Source: an uncultured Bacteroidales bacterium (GTDB lineage: Bacteria; Bacteroidota; Bacteroidia; Bacteroidales; Bacteroidaceae). From it: a stretch of DNA of 59,821 nucleotides. Positions 47,461 through 57,311 of this stretch are shown here, in pieces (position 1 is the stretch's first letter; each line of letters starts with the position of its first letter). The DNA is taken from NCBI GenBank assembly GCA_902798705.1, contig CADBXS010000008.1, positions 1 to 59,821 on the forward strand. The letters are read 5' to 3'. Under the pieces are notes generated by a model. It ran no database searches, had not been told where the DNA came from, and saw nothing but the letters and a program-made list of their open reading frames with translations. The translations under genes and the position numbers were made by a program.

Positions 47461-48246
47461 TTAATGATTGCCTGACGCCTTTTGCTCGTCGTAGGCGATT
47501 TTGGCTTGTCGGAGGATGTCGGAAGAGAAGATGAAGTCTTGCAGCGGTTTGTTGGTGGCATCCATAATCTCCTTGTTGGAACCCTGCCACTCTGCCCTAC
47601 CCTCACAAATGAAGGTGATGTTCTCACCAATGCCCATCACGGAATTCATGTCGTGGGTGTTCACAATGGTGGTGATTTGGTCCTCATGGGTAATTCCCTG
47701 GATGAGTTCGTCAATGACGATGGATGTCTTGGGGTCGAGACCTGAATTGGGCTCGTCGCAGAAGAGGTAACGGGGCTGAAGGACGATGGCTCGGGCAATA
47801 GCCACTCGCTTCTGCATACCTCCCGACAGCTCAGCTGGCAACTTGGCGTCTGTGCCTTTGAGGTTGACTCGCTCCAAGCAGAACTGCGCCCGCTTCACTC
47901 GGTCGTCACGGGAGAGGTCGGAGAACATGTCGAGCGGGAACATGACATTCTCCAAGACGGTGAGGGATTCGAAAAGGGCTGAACTCTGGAATATCATACC
48001 CATCTCGCGCCGAAGGAGTATCTTCTCCTTCTTGGGCATACTGACAAAGTCACGGTCGTCGTAAAGGATTTGTCCTTTGGTGGGGGTGAGCAGTCCTACA
48101 ATGTTTTTCATGAGCACGGTCTTACCACTACCACTCTGCCCGATAATGAGGTTGATTTGTCCGTTGTTGAAAGTGGCGTTGATATCTTTGAGCACTTCCT
48201 TGTCTTCGAATGACTTAAAGAGATGAGAGACTTGTATCATGTGCAA
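47461..48246 (-). CDS. ABC transporter ATPase, MlaF-like (phospholipid transport)
   Basis: This 261-residue ATPase has Walker A GQSGSGKTVLM (36-46), the signature LSGGMQKRVAIARAI and Walker B YLFCDEPNSGLDP. The sequence is close to MlaF, the ATPase that powers transfer of phospholipids between inner and outer membranes. It is encoded 94 bases after the MlaE-like permease, from the same strand. The MCE-domain substrate protein (MlaD) is not in this stretch. Confidence 0.88.
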   Translation of the reverse strand: MHMIQVSHLFKSFEDKEVLKDINATFNNGQINLIIGQSGSGKTVLMKNIVGLLTPTKGQILYDDRDFVSMPKKEKILLRREMGMIFQSSALFESLTVLENVMFPLDMFSDLSRDDRVKRAQFCLERVNLKGTDAKLPAELSGGMQKRVAIARAIVLQPRYLFCDEPNSGLDPKTSIVIDELIQGITHEDQITTIVNTHDMNSVMGIGENITFICEGRAEWQGSNKEIMDATNKPLQDFIFSSDILRQAKIAYDEQKASGNH

Positions 48247-48340
48247 ATGAAAATTAAAAGGATAAAACTATTGGGCGTGGGATGATGAAACATGAAGTAA
48301 TCGTACTAAACTCCCCAAGAGGGGGAGATTTCGCCTGCTA

Positions 48341-49087
48341 TCAGGTGAGTATCTGGGTGAGGAACACGTCGGCAAAGAGAACGAGGATGGAGGAAGCTAC
48401 CACGGCATCGGTTGATGCCTTACCCACTTCGACGGATCCTCCCACCACGCTGTAACCCTTGAAGGCTGAGACGCTGGAAATGATGAAGGCATAGACGATG
48501 GCCTTGATCATACCGCACCAGAAGAACCACTGATTGAAGTCGTAGCGGAAACCTTCGTCGAGTTCGGGGATGGTGGTAATGCCCATGAAGGAGGTGGCGT
48601 AGGCTCCGACGATTCCTGCAAACACACTGAGGGTGACGAGGATGGGCATCATGGTCATCAGACCGAGTATCTTGGGAAGGATGAGGTAGTTGGCTGAATT
48701 GACTCCCATGATGTCCAAGGCATCAATCTGCTGGGTGATGCGCATGGTACCCAATTCGGAAGCGATGTTGGAACCGACTTTTCCTGAAAGGATGAGACAC
48801 ATGACGGAGGAGGAAAACTCGAGGAGCATGATTTCGCGTGTGGTGTATCCCACAACCATGCGCGGCATCCATGCGCTCTGAATGTTGAGCTTGATTTGCA
48901 GACAGATGACTGCACCAATGAAGAATGATATGATGAGGACCAGACCGATGGAATTGTAGCCTAACTGATACATCTCGGTGACGTATTGCTTATAAAACAT
49001 GCGCATACGGTCGGGCACGGCCAAGGTGCGCCCCATAGTCTGCACATATTGTCCTAATTCGGTGAGCGTGCGTTTGAGTGAAATCAT
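48341..49087 (-). CDS. MlaE-like ABC transporter permease
   Basis: This 248-residue protein has the MlaE family landmarks: GYNSIGLVLIISFFIGAVICLQ, SGKVGSNIASELGTMRITQQ, DALDIMGVNSANYLILPK and several membrane helices. It forms the inner-membrane core of the Mla-type lipid transporter with the ATPase at 47461. Its start codon lies upstream of a 277-base gap with the promoter of lptB on the opposite strand. Confidence 0.9.
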   Translation of the reverse strand: MISLKRTLTELGQYVQTMGRTLAVPDRMRMFYKQYVTEMYQLGYNSIGLVLIISFFIGAVICLQIKLNIQSAWMPRMVVGYTTREIMLLEFSSSVMCLILSGKVGSNIASELGTMRITQQIDALDIMGVNSANYLILPKILGLMTMMPILVTLSVFAGIVGAYATSFMGITTIPELDEGFRYDFNQWFFWCGMIKAIVYAFIISSVSAFKGYSVVGGSVEVGKASTDAVVASSILVLFADVFLTQILT

Positions 49088-49309
49088 TGCAATGAAGGGT
49101 GAATTCTTGTTTCAAACTGCAAAAATAAGAAAAAAAAGTGGGTTAGTAGCCTTTTCAGGCAAAAAAAAGATTGAAGAGCGGGAATTCAGTAGAGAAACAC
49201 CGAACATCGTACATAAAGAGGAATGAGGAATAAGGAATGGATGAAGCAGGACTTTCGTATTGCAAGATTTTGTTAATTTTGTTTGTTTTAACATATCTTT
49301 TTACAGGAG

Positions 49310-49343
49310 ATTGCGAAGATTAAATAAAGATTTATTACTTTTG
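49310..49343 (+). promoter_or_regulatory. lptB promoter
   Basis: TACTTTTG (49336-49343) is an exact -7 box with an ATTG (49310-49313) 22 bases upstream. It lies 21 bases before the ATG at 49365, which supports that start and rejects the longer frame from 49260. Confidence 0.55.
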
Positions 49344-49364
49344 CACAATTTATTTGGTTTCAGA

Positions 49365-50216
49365 ATGGCAGAAGAGATATTGAAAAGTGCAACGACCAAT
49401 GCGGGCGATGCGGAGGTGCCAGCGTTTTCGGAAGACCGCCAGACGCTCTACACTCGCCACCTGGTGAAGACATACGGAAAACGAACCGTCGTGAACGATG
49501 TGTCAATCCACGTGAGACAGGGCGAAATCGTGGGACTGCTGGGTCCGAATGGTGCTGGAAAGACCACTTCGTTCTACATGACAACAGGACTGGTGGTTCC
49601 CAACGGAGGAAAGGTGTTTCTGAACGATACGGAAATCACGCATTACCCCGTGGCGAAACGTGCACAAGCTGGTGTGGGCTACCTTGCTCAGGAAGCGTCG
49701 GTGTTTAGGACGATGAGTGTGGAGGACAACCTGATGACGGTGCTGGAAATGCGCAAGGACATCACACGGGAACAACGGAAGGAGAAGATGGAAAGTCTGC
49801 TCGACGAGTTCCGCTTGCAGAAGGTGAGGAAGAACAACGGTAACCAGTTGTCGGGCGGTGAGCGCCGTCGCTGCGAAATTGCACGATGCCTGGCCATCGA
49901 CCCCAAATTCATCATGCTCGACGAACCCTTTGCGGGTGTGGACCCCATCGCCGTGGAGGACATCCAATATATTGTGTGGAAACTGAAAGACAGGAACATC
50001 GGCATTCTCATCACGGACCACAACGTGCAGGAAACGCTCTGCATCACCGACCGCGCCTATCTGCTGTTTGAGGGAAGAATCCTGTTTAAGGGAACACCAC
50101 CAGAATTGGCACAAAACACGATAGTGAAGGAAAAATATCTTGGCTCAACCTTTGTACTTCGCCCGAAGGACTTCCAGCTCATCGGCGAGAAGAAACAACG
50201 AGAAAACGAGGAATAA
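49365..50216 (+). CDS. lptB: LPS export ABC transporter ATPase
   Basis: This 283-residue ATPase has Walker A GPNGAGKTT at 60-68, LSGGERRRCEIARCL and FIMLDEPFAGVDPIAVEDIQ, the last diagnostic of LptB. It supplies the energy for moving lipopolysaccharide from the inner to the outer membrane. About 28 extra residues precede the ABC core. It is divergent from the Mla-type genes and followed closely by fbp, separated only by the GTGAAAA repeat. Confidence 0.9.
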   Translation: MAEEILKSATTNAGDAEVPAFSEDRQTLYTRHLVKTYGKRTVVNDVSIHVRQGEIVGLLGPNGAGKTTSFYMTTGLVVPNGGKVFLNDTEITHYPVAKRAQAGVGYLAQEASVFRTMSVEDNLMTVLEMRKDITREQRKEKMESLLDEFRLQKVRKNNGNQLSGGERRRCEIARCLAIDPKFIMLDEPFAGVDPIAVEDIQYIVWKLKDRNIGILITDHNVQETLCITDRAYLLFEGRILFKGTPPELAQNTIVKEKYLGSTFVLRPKDFQLIGEKKQRENEE

Positions 50217-50218
50217 GG

Positions 50219-50276
50219 AAAGTGAAAAGTGAAAAGTGAAGAGTGAAAAGTGAAGAGTGAAGAGTGAAAATGAGGA
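50219..50276. repeat. AGTGAA(AA) simple repeat
   Basis: Seven AGTGAA units in a row, two bases after the lptB stop and running up to the fbp ATG. Same family as at 44429-44498 (opposite strand) and 28322-28356. Confidence 0.8.
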
Positions 50277-52325
50277 ATGAGTAAGAAAACTTTGCTTCAC
50301 GAAAACTATTTGGGAAAAACTATGGAGAAAGAAAACATACTGAATGAGGAAAGCATCAAGGAGGACTTGCGCTATCTGCAACTGTTGGCACAGAGTTATC
50401 CTACGATTGCGGATGCGAGTACGGAAATCATCAACTTGGAGGCTATCCTGAATTTGCCAAAGCCAACGGAACACTTCATCAGCGACCCTCACGGGGAGAG
50501 CGATGCCTTCAACCACGTGCTGCGCAACGCCTCGGGATACGTGAAGAGGAAGGTGGAGGAAATCTTCGGAACAACGCTCCGAAAGGGGGAGAAAAAAGAG
50601 TTGTGTACGCTCATCTACTATCCCGAACAAAAACTTCAACTCATCAAGGCTACAGAGCAGAAACTCAATGACTTCTATGTAACAACTCTCAACCAGCTTA
50701 TTAAGGTTTCGAGGGAGGTTTCATCGAAATATACTCGTTCGAAAATCCGCAAGGAACTGCCTAAGGAATTCGGCTACATCATCGAGGAACTGCTGCACGA
50801 AAGCTACAGCGCATACGGCGAGAAGAAACACGAATACTACAACGTGATCATGCAGTCGATTATCGACACGCATCGTGCTGACGAGTTCATCATCGAAATC
50901 TGCAAGCTCATTCAGAAACTCGCCATCGACCGCCTCCACCTCTTAGGCGACATCTTCGACCGCGGACCGGGTGCACACCTCATCATGGAAACGCTGTGCA
51001 ACTACAATCACTTCGATATCGTCTGGGGCAACCACGACATCGAATGGTTTGGCGCAGCTGCTGGAAACCGTGCCTGCATCTGCAACGTGCTCCGCATCAC
51101 CCTACGCTATGGAAATCTGCCGACACTTGAGGACGGCTACGGCATCAACCTTTTGCCATTGGCTACGTTCGCCATGGAGGTGTATCACGACGACCCTTGC
51201 GATTTGTTCCAAGTCAACTCTCTGGGCAGAGACCTCAACATGGACGAGAAGTCGCTCCGACTAAGTGCAATGATGCACAAGGCCATTGCCGTGATTCAGT
51301 TCAAGGAAGAGGCAAAAATCATCAACCGCCGTCCTGAATTCGAGATGGAAGACCGCAAGCTGCTCCACCTCATCGACAAGGAGGCGGGCACCATCACGCT
51401 CGATGGAAAGACCTACAAGCTGAGGGACAAGAACTTCCCAACCATCGACCCTGAGAACCCATACGAGCTAACTGCCGACGAGGAGCTGGTGATGCAGAAA
51501 ATACGCCATTCCTTCCTCACCAGCGACAAGTTGCGCCGACACATCGACTGTCTCTTGGCACATGGCTGCATGTACTCCATCTCGAACTCCAACCTCATGT
51601 ATCATGCCTCCGTTCCACTCAACGAAGACGGCTCGCTAAAAGAAGTGGATATCAGGGGAAAGAAGTACAAAGGTATAGAACTGATGAAGAAGACGGGCTA
51701 CATCGTACGCGAAGCTTTCAGCAACGACATCGACGAAGAGGAGAAACAGTTTGCCATCGACTACATTTGGTATCTGTGGTGCGGTAAGAACTCTCCACTC
51801 TTCGACAAGGACAAGATGACCACCTTCGAACGCTACTTCATTGCCGACCCCGAAGCATACGTGGAGAAGAAGGGCTACTACTACCACTACCACAACGACG
51901 AGAAGACTGTCGATATGATTCTCGACAGCTTTGGCGTGGAGGGTGAACACAGGCACATCATCAACGGACATGTGCCCGTGAAAACCATCAAGGGGGAGAA
52001 TCCAGTGAAAGCAAACGGCAAGTTGCTCGTGATTGACGGTGGATTCTCACTCGCCTACCAGCCACAGACGGGAATTGCAGGTTACACGCTCACGTTCCAT
52101 TCGCGCGGACTGGACTTGGTACAGCACCAGCCGTTCCGTTCCGCCAAGGAAGCCATCATCAGTGGCGACGACATCAAGAGCTCTACCCAAATCGTGGAGA
52201 TGAACTCAAAGAGAATGTATGTGAAGGACACCGACAAGGGCAAAATCCTAAAAGCTAAGGTGGATAACCTGAAGCGACTGCTCTATGCCTACCGCAACGG
52301 TTTCATCAAGGAAATATCCAAATAA
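50277..52325 (+). CDS. fbp: Fructose-1,6-bisphosphatase, class III
   Basis: This 682-residue protein has the metallophosphoesterase core (HLLGDIFDRGPGAHLIMETL, then WGNHDIEWFG and GHVPVKTIKG) of class III fructose bisphosphatase. It hydrolyses fructose 1,6-bisphosphate to fructose 6-phosphate in gluconeogenesis and needs a divalent metal. It is much longer than the class I enzyme (~330), as expected for class III. The repeat at 50219 lies just before the ATG; an internal ATG at 50322 (MEKENIL) is a possible alternative start. Confidence 0.93.
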   Translation: MSKKTLLHENYLGKTMEKENILNEESIKEDLRYLQLLAQSYPTIADASTEIINLEAILNLPKPTEHFISDPHGESDAFNHVLRNASGYVKRKVEEIFGTTLRKGEKKELCTLIYYPEQKLQLIKATEQKLNDFYVTTLNQLIKVSREVSSKYTRSKIRKELPKEFGYIIEELLHESYSAYGEKKHEYYNVIMQSIIDTHRADEFIIEICKLIQKLAIDRLHLLGDIFDRGPGAHLIMETLCNYNHFDIVWGNHDIEWFGAAAGNRACICNVLRITLRYGNLPTLEDGYGINLLPLATFAMEVYHDDPCDLFQVNSLGRDLNMDEKSLRLSAMMHKAIAVIQFKEEAKIINRRPEFEMEDRKLLHLIDKEAGTITLDGKTYKLRDKNFPTIDPENPYELTADEELVMQKIRHSFLTSDKLRRHIDCLLAHGCMYSISNSNLMYHASVPLNEDGSLKEVDIRGKKYKGIELMKKTGYIVREAFSNDIDEEEKQFAIDYIWYLWCGKNSPLFDKDKMTTFERYFIADPEAYVEKKGYYYHYHNDEKTVDMILDSFGVEGEHRHIINGHVPVKTIKGENPVKANGKLLVIDGGFSLAYQPQTGIAGYTLTFHSRGLDLVQHQPFRSAKEAIISGDDIKSSTQIVEMNSKRMYVKDTDKGKILKAKVDNLKRLLYAYRNGFIKEISK

Positions 52326-52405
52326 GCCGCCCTCCACTGCACGCAGTGCCTTCACACATCAGAAATAATATTTCTCCCTACTAATCCTTAAAAACAGATT
52401 TCAGC

Positions 52406-52915
52406 ATGGAAGAAGACAAATTTCAAATCACACAAATTGAACTCGATGCTGCTTGGAATGCAGGACCACTCGACTACATCGGACTCATCACAGATGCCTA
52501 TCTGAACATTCTCGATGGGCAACTCACAGAGTATAACATGGACGCGCTCACTGCCGACCAGCACACGCTCCTCGCCTACCGCTATATTCTCGACGAAGTG
52601 ATGGAGGGTGGATTCATCCAGCTCATCCAGAATGGTTATGGTCCTTATGTACTTGACGGTCCTTTTGCGATGATGATGAAGAAACACTGGGAACTCACAG
52701 ACTTCGGGAAATTCATGTACGAAGTGAAGAAAACATATCATCAGCACAAGGCAGAACTGGAAGCCGACTTGAGCGAAGAGGAATTCATGGCGCTCTATGA
52801 GCAGCAAGAGAAGATGAACGAGCTGGGAGATGAGTTCCTCGACAAGTACCAGGAAGAGGTGACTCCATCCATAGCCGACTACGTGAGAAAGAATGAGGAA
52901 AAATTCGTGAAATAG
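52406..52915 (+). CDS. DUF4375 (DMP19-like) family protein
   Basis: This 169-residue acidic protein has the DUF4375/DMP19-like pattern: YILDEVMEGGFIQLIQNGYG near residue 70, then a C-terminal helical part with SEEEFMALYEQQEKMNELG. No catalytic motif is evident. It lies 80 bases after fbp and 30 before smpB, with no terminator between, so it may share their transcript. It ends in TAG. The function is unknown. Confidence 0.75.
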   Translation: MEEDKFQITQIELDAAWNAGPLDYIGLITDAYLNILDGQLTEYNMDALTADQHTLLAYRYILDEVMEGGFIQLIQNGYGPYVLDGPFAMMMKKHWELTDFGKFMYEVKKTYHQHKAELEADLSEEEFMALYEQQEKMNELGDEFLDKYQEEVTPSIADYVRKNEEKFVK

Positions 52916-52945
52916 GAACCGACAAAGGTTCTAAAACATTTGTCA

Positions 52946-53413
52946 ATGGCAAAGAAAACAGTTAAGACTCCATCCATCAACATCAAGAACAAGCGCGCAC
53001 CCTTCGACTACGAGTTCGTGGACCAATTCACCGCAGGTATCGTACTCACAGGCACAGAAATCAAGTCCATCCGCATGGGCAAGGCAAGCCTCGTGGATAC
53101 TTATTGCTACTTTGTGGCTAACGAACTGTGGGTGAAGAACATGAACATTTCGCTTTACATGCAGGGCTCGTACAACAACCACCAAGTGCGCCGCGACCGC
53201 AAACTCCTCCTCAACAAGAAAGAGCTACGAAACCTCGAGCAGGACTCCAAATCGCCAGGATATACCATCGTGCCCATCCGTCTCTTTATCAATGAGAATG
53301 GATTGGCAAAACTCGATATTGCCCTGGCACGAGGAAAGAAGGAGTTCGACAAGCGGCAATCACTCAAGGAGAAGGAAGACCGCAGAGAAATGGACAGAGC
53401 TATGAAAAAGTAA
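52946..53413 (+). CDS. smpB: SsrA-binding protein
   Basis: This 155-residue protein starts at ATG 52946; a TTG two codons earlier (52940) is a weaker start. It has [39 protein letters not shown] and the C-terminal basic tail ([23 protein letters not shown]). SmpB binds tmRNA and directs it to stalled ribosomes for rescue and tagging. The tmRNA gene itself is not seen in this window. Only three bases separate it from metH. Confidence 0.95.
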   Translation: MAKKTVKTPSINIKNKRAPFDYEFVDQFTAGIVLTGTEIKSIRMGKASLVDTYCYFVANELWVKNMNISLYMQGSYNNHQVRRDRKLLLNKKELRNLEQDSKSPGYTIVPIRLFINENGLAKLDIALARGKKEFDKRQSLKEKEDRREMDRAMKK

Positions 53414-53416
53414 TCA

Positions 53417-56039
53417 ATGCAAACACCACAACTACACGACATCATTAAGGAGCGCATTCTCATCCTCGACGGAGCGATGGGAACCATGATCCAGCAGTAT
53501 GGCCTTACGGAAGAGGACTTCCGAGGCACGCAGTTCAAGGACACGCCTGGACTCCAAAAGGGTAACAACGACCTCCTGAATATCACACGCCCCGACATCA
53601 TCAGCGACATCCATCGCAAGTATCTCGATGCTGGAGCCGACATCATCACTACAAACACGTTCTCCTCGCAGCGTATCTCGATGGAGGACTACCACGTGCA
53701 GGACGTGTACCATCAGTCCCGATGTGAACGACCCCGCTGCCCGCAACCTCGATTTCGACACTTTGGCTCTCGCCTATCAGGAACAAATCGAGGCACTGCT
53801 GCAAAATGGTGTCGATGCCATCCTCTTCGAAACTATTTTCGACACACTCAATGTCAAAGCAGGCATTTATGCAGCACAGGAAGCCATGCGCAACACGGGC
53901 ATCCAACGCCCCCTCATGCTCTCTGTTACAATTTCCGACGTGGCTGGGCGTACCCTCTCGGGGCAAACCCTCGACGCATTCCTTGCCTCCGTACAACATG
54001 CTGACATTTTCTCTGTCGGACTCAACTGTTCCTTCGGTGCCCGTCAACTGAAACCGTTTCTTCGCCAGTTAGCGAACAAGGCTCCTTATTATATTAGTGC
54101 ACATCCCAATGCAGGTCTGCCTAACTCGCTCGGACTCTACGACCAAACGCCAGAGCAGATGGCAGCGCAAATTCGTGAATACATAGACGAAGGTCTTGTG
54201 AACATAGTCGGAGGATGCTGTGGCACCACCGACGAATTCATCGCCCTCTATCCTTCCTTGACAGAAGGCAAAGTACCCCATCAGCCTGCACTCCCATCAC
54301 AGCACCTCCAACTCTCGGGACTCGAACTGCTGGAACTCACCCCCGAGCGTCGCTTCATCAACGTGGGCGAACGCTGCAACGTGGCTGGTTCCAGAAAGTT
54401 CCTGCGACTCATCAAGGAGCACAACTATGAGGAAGCCCTCAGCATTGCCCGCCAGCAAGTGGAGGACGGTGCCCTCGTGCTCGACATCAACATGGACGAT
54501 GCCCTTCTCTCAGCAAAAGCGGAAATGACGCACTTTCTGCGCCTTCTTATGTCCGACCCCGACATATCGAAAGTGCCTATCATGATTGACTCCTCACAAT
54601 GGGATGTTATTGAGGCGGCACTCAAATGCGTACAGGGCAAGTGCATCGTCAATTCCATTTCGCTCAAGGAGGGTGAAGCCCCATTCCTCGCCCATGCCCA
54701 AGCCATCAAAAGACTTGGAGCAGCCGTCGTGGTCATGGCATTCGACGAAGAAGGACAAGCTACCACCTACGAACGCAAAATTGCCATCTGCGAGAGAGCT
54801 TTCCGCCTGTTGGTTGATAAGCTGTCGTTCAATCCGCTCGATATCATCTTCGACCCTGCAGTGCTAACGGTTGCAACAGGCATGGAAGAACATGCCAACT
54901 ATGCACTCGACTTCATCCGCGCCACGGAGTGGATTCGCACCAACCTTCCAGGAGCACATGTGAGCGGAGGAGTCAGCAACCTTTCGTTCGCATTCAGAGG
55001 CAACAACTACCTGCGCGAAGCCATGCATGCTGTCTTCCTCTACCACACCATTTCTGTAGGACAGGACATGGGCATCGTCAATCCTGAAGTTCTCTACTCC
55101 GACATACCCGATTCGCTCCTTACCGCTATCGACGACGTACTTCTCAATCGCCGTGCCGATGCCACAGAGCGACTCATCGCCATAAGCGAGCAGCAGAAGC
55201 AGAACCCTACCGACAACACTTCCCCAACAAATACTGAAAGTAAAGAATTACCTGATTGTGATGAACGCCTTCGCCATGCTCTCATCAAGGGAATCACCGA
55301 CCATTTGGAAGCAGATCTGATGGAAGCCCTTCAGAAATATGAAGGACAAGCCGTAAGCATCATCGAAGGTCCTCTCATGGATGCCATGAACGAGGTGGGC
55401 AGACTCTTCGGAAGCGGAAAGATGTTCTTGCCACAGGTGGTGAAAACTGCACGAACTATGAAGCGTGCCGTGAGTATCCTTCAACCATACATAGAGGCTT
55501 CACGGCAGGAAGGCACAGCCCGTGCTGGCAAAGTACTCCTCGCCACTGTGAAGGGCGATGTTCACGACATCGGGAAGAATATCGTCAGTGTTGTGCTATC
55601 GTGCAACAACTACGAAATCATCGACCTCGGTGTGATGGTGCCAGCAGAAACCATCGTACAGAAAGCAATCGACGAGCAGGTTGACATCATCGGGCTCAGC
55701 GGACTCATCACCCCTTCGCTTGAAGAGATGGTGAGCGTGGCACGACTCCTGCAAGAACGTGGGCTCCACATACCGCTGATGATTGGTGGTGCAACTACCA
55801 GCGAACTTCACACAGCCCTGAAGATTGCCCCTGTTTATTCAGCACCTATCGCCTGGATGAAGGACGCATCACAGAACGTACTCGCCGCCGCCCGACTTCT
55901 CCATCCACAGCAGCGTGAAGCCTTCACAGCCGAACTGCAAGAGAAGTACCAGAACTTGCGTACAGAACACGAAAACCCTTCCTCCTCTACTCCACTATCG
56001 CTCGAAGAGGCCAGAAAAAGAAAACCTAAACTATTCTAA
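53417..56039 (+). pseudogene. metH: Cobalamin-dependent methionine synthase, broken by a deletion and frameshift
   Basis: Frame 1 from 53417 gives the start of the homocysteine-binding barrel ([32 protein letters not shown]) up to Asp96 (base 53704). From about 53703 the next frame resumes with [16 protein letters not shown] and continues to the stop at 56037. Known MetH proteins have about 40-45 residues here (through GPTNR), which are missing, so the lesion looks like a ~130-base deletion (size 3n+2) plus frameshift. The rest is intact: zinc cysteines ([18 protein letters not shown]), pterin-binding domain (FINVGERCNVAGSRKF) and B12 domain with GDVHDIGKN. It stops at KRKPKLF, just before where the reactivation (AdoMet-binding) domain would begin. 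The product cannot be a working enzyme unless the lesion is an assembly error. Confidence 0.85.
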
Positions 56040-56113
56040 ATCCATGAAATGTCTTTGAAACGGAGTGTTTTTTATACCATTCGTCACAAATCCATGCAAA
56101 ATATCCCACATTC

Positions 56114-56144
56114 TTGGTAGGGAAAGCACTATTATGTAATTTTG
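56114..56144 (+). promoter_or_regulatory. Promoter for the CAT-like gene
   Basis: TAATTTTG (56137-56144) is an exact -7 box, with TTGG (56114-56117) 19 bases upstream as a partial -33 box. It lies 19 bases before the ATG. Confidence 0.5.
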
Positions 56145-56163
56145 CAGCAAACGTGACGAAGAA

Positions 56164-56784
56164 ATGAAACAGGAAATCGACCCCAAGGATACGACTCGGG
56201 CAGAAGCCTTCAAGTTGTGGATGGAATCCCCGATGCCGATGGTGACACTCACAAAGACATTCGATGTTACACGACTGTATAAGATGAGCCGTCAACGAGG
56301 GCATAAATTTAATATGCTCTTGTGCTGGTGCATCGGCAAGGCAGCGAGTCATATAAAAGAATTCTACTTGCTACCAGAGCATGGAAAGTTGTTTAAGTAT
56401 GATAGTCTTGCTATCAATGTCATCGTAAACAACAAGACGGGTGGCATCAGTTCTTGCGACATTCCCTACACCGATGATTTTGTGCAATTTCAAGCAGATT
56501 ATCTGTCTTTGACGCAAAGGGCAACCATCTCTTCTGAAAGTTCTTTTGTTGAGGACGCAATGGTAATAGGCACATCAGCAATGATAGCAACAGAACTCGA
56601 CAGCATCATTAACCAATATACGGATAAATTCTGCAATCCTATGGTTTTGTGGGGCAAATATCGCAAAGGGCTCTTCAAAACCACTCTCCCTATATCGTTC
56701 CAATTTCATCATGTTCAGATGGACGGAGGACATGCCGCACGTTTCTTAGATGAATTGCAAAAAACTATCGAAAAAATATCATAG
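56164..56784 (+). CDS. Chloramphenicol acetyltransferase-like protein
   Basis: This 206-residue protein has the active-site motif HHVQMDGGHAARFLDEL (HHxxxDG, 182-188) of the CAT/acyl-CoA-dependent transferase fold, close to the usual type-A CAT length of ~215. Such proteins are trimers that acetylate small molecules. Whether chloramphenicol is the substrate is not certain: chromosomal CAT-like proteins in this phylum can have other targets. The first gene of a small cluster with a CDP-alcohol transferase. It ends in TAG. Confidence 0.8.
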   Translation: MKQEIDPKDTTRAEAFKLWMESPMPMVTLTKTFDVTRLYKMSRQRGHKFNMLLCWCIGKAASHIKEFYLLPEHGKLFKYDSLAINVIVNNKTGGISSCDIPYTDDFVQFQADYLSLTQRATISSESSFVEDAMVIGTSAMIATELDSIINQYTDKFCNPMVLWGKYRKGLFKTTLPISFQFHHVQMDGGHAARFLDELQKTIEKIS

Positions 56785-56813
56785 TATAGATAACATGAAA
56801 GGTTGATGGAGAG

Positions 56814-57311
56814 ATGACACAACTACCGAACATCATAACCTTACTTAGATTAGCAGGTGCTTTTGGTTTGCTTTTTTGCAATACGACTGACTGGGCGTTT
56901 TGGGGGCTTTATTGCTTCTGTGGCTTTAGCGATATCTTCGACGGCTACATAGCACGCAAATTCAAGTGTGCCACGAAGACGGGAGCATTACTTGATAGCT
57001 TGGCAGACATCTGCTTCGTGGGAAGCTGTGCATTGAAACTGTTGCCTTCGTTGCCTTTGCCACAATGGCTGTGGCTATGGGCGGGAATCATCTTCATGAT
57101 AAAGATTATGAATCAAATATCAGCACTCGTCATGTATGGCGAATGCTGCTTTCTTCACTCCCTTGCAAATAAAGTAACAGGATTCCTGCTCTTTGTCTCT
57201 GTACCAATGATTTTCTTGTCAAACATCCCAATCTCAATCGTAGCCGCTATCGCGACATATGCTGCAATTGAAGAGGGACATCTCATTCGATCAAAAAAGA
57301 TAAAACTATGA
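56814..57311 (+). CDS. CDP-alcohol phosphatidyltransferase family protein
   Basis: This 165-residue protein has the full family motif: Asp40-x2-Asp43-Gly44-x2-Ala47-Arg48-x8-Gly57-x3-Asp61-x3-Asp65, starting GFSDIFDGYIARKF. These residues bind two metal ions and the CDP-alcohol. Five or six hydrophobic segments follow. Such enzymes make phospholipids such as phosphatidylglycerol phosphate. It is somewhat short for the family (PgsA ~180). It overlaps the next gene's start by four bases. Confidence 0.9.
   Translation: MTQLPNIITLLRLAGAFGLLFCNTTDWAFWGLYCFCGFSDIFDGYIARKFKCATKTGALLDSLADICFVGSCALKLLPSLPLPQWLWLWAGIIFMIKIMNQISALVMYGECCFLHSLANKVTGFLLFVSVPMIFLSNIPISIVAAIATYAAIEEGHLIRSKKIKL

Noticed and set aside
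48311..48327. Terminator between the Mla permease and ATPase
   Set aside because: CTCCCC/GGGGAG hairpin lacks a T-run on the minus strand and fits better as a fragment of an intergenic repeat element.
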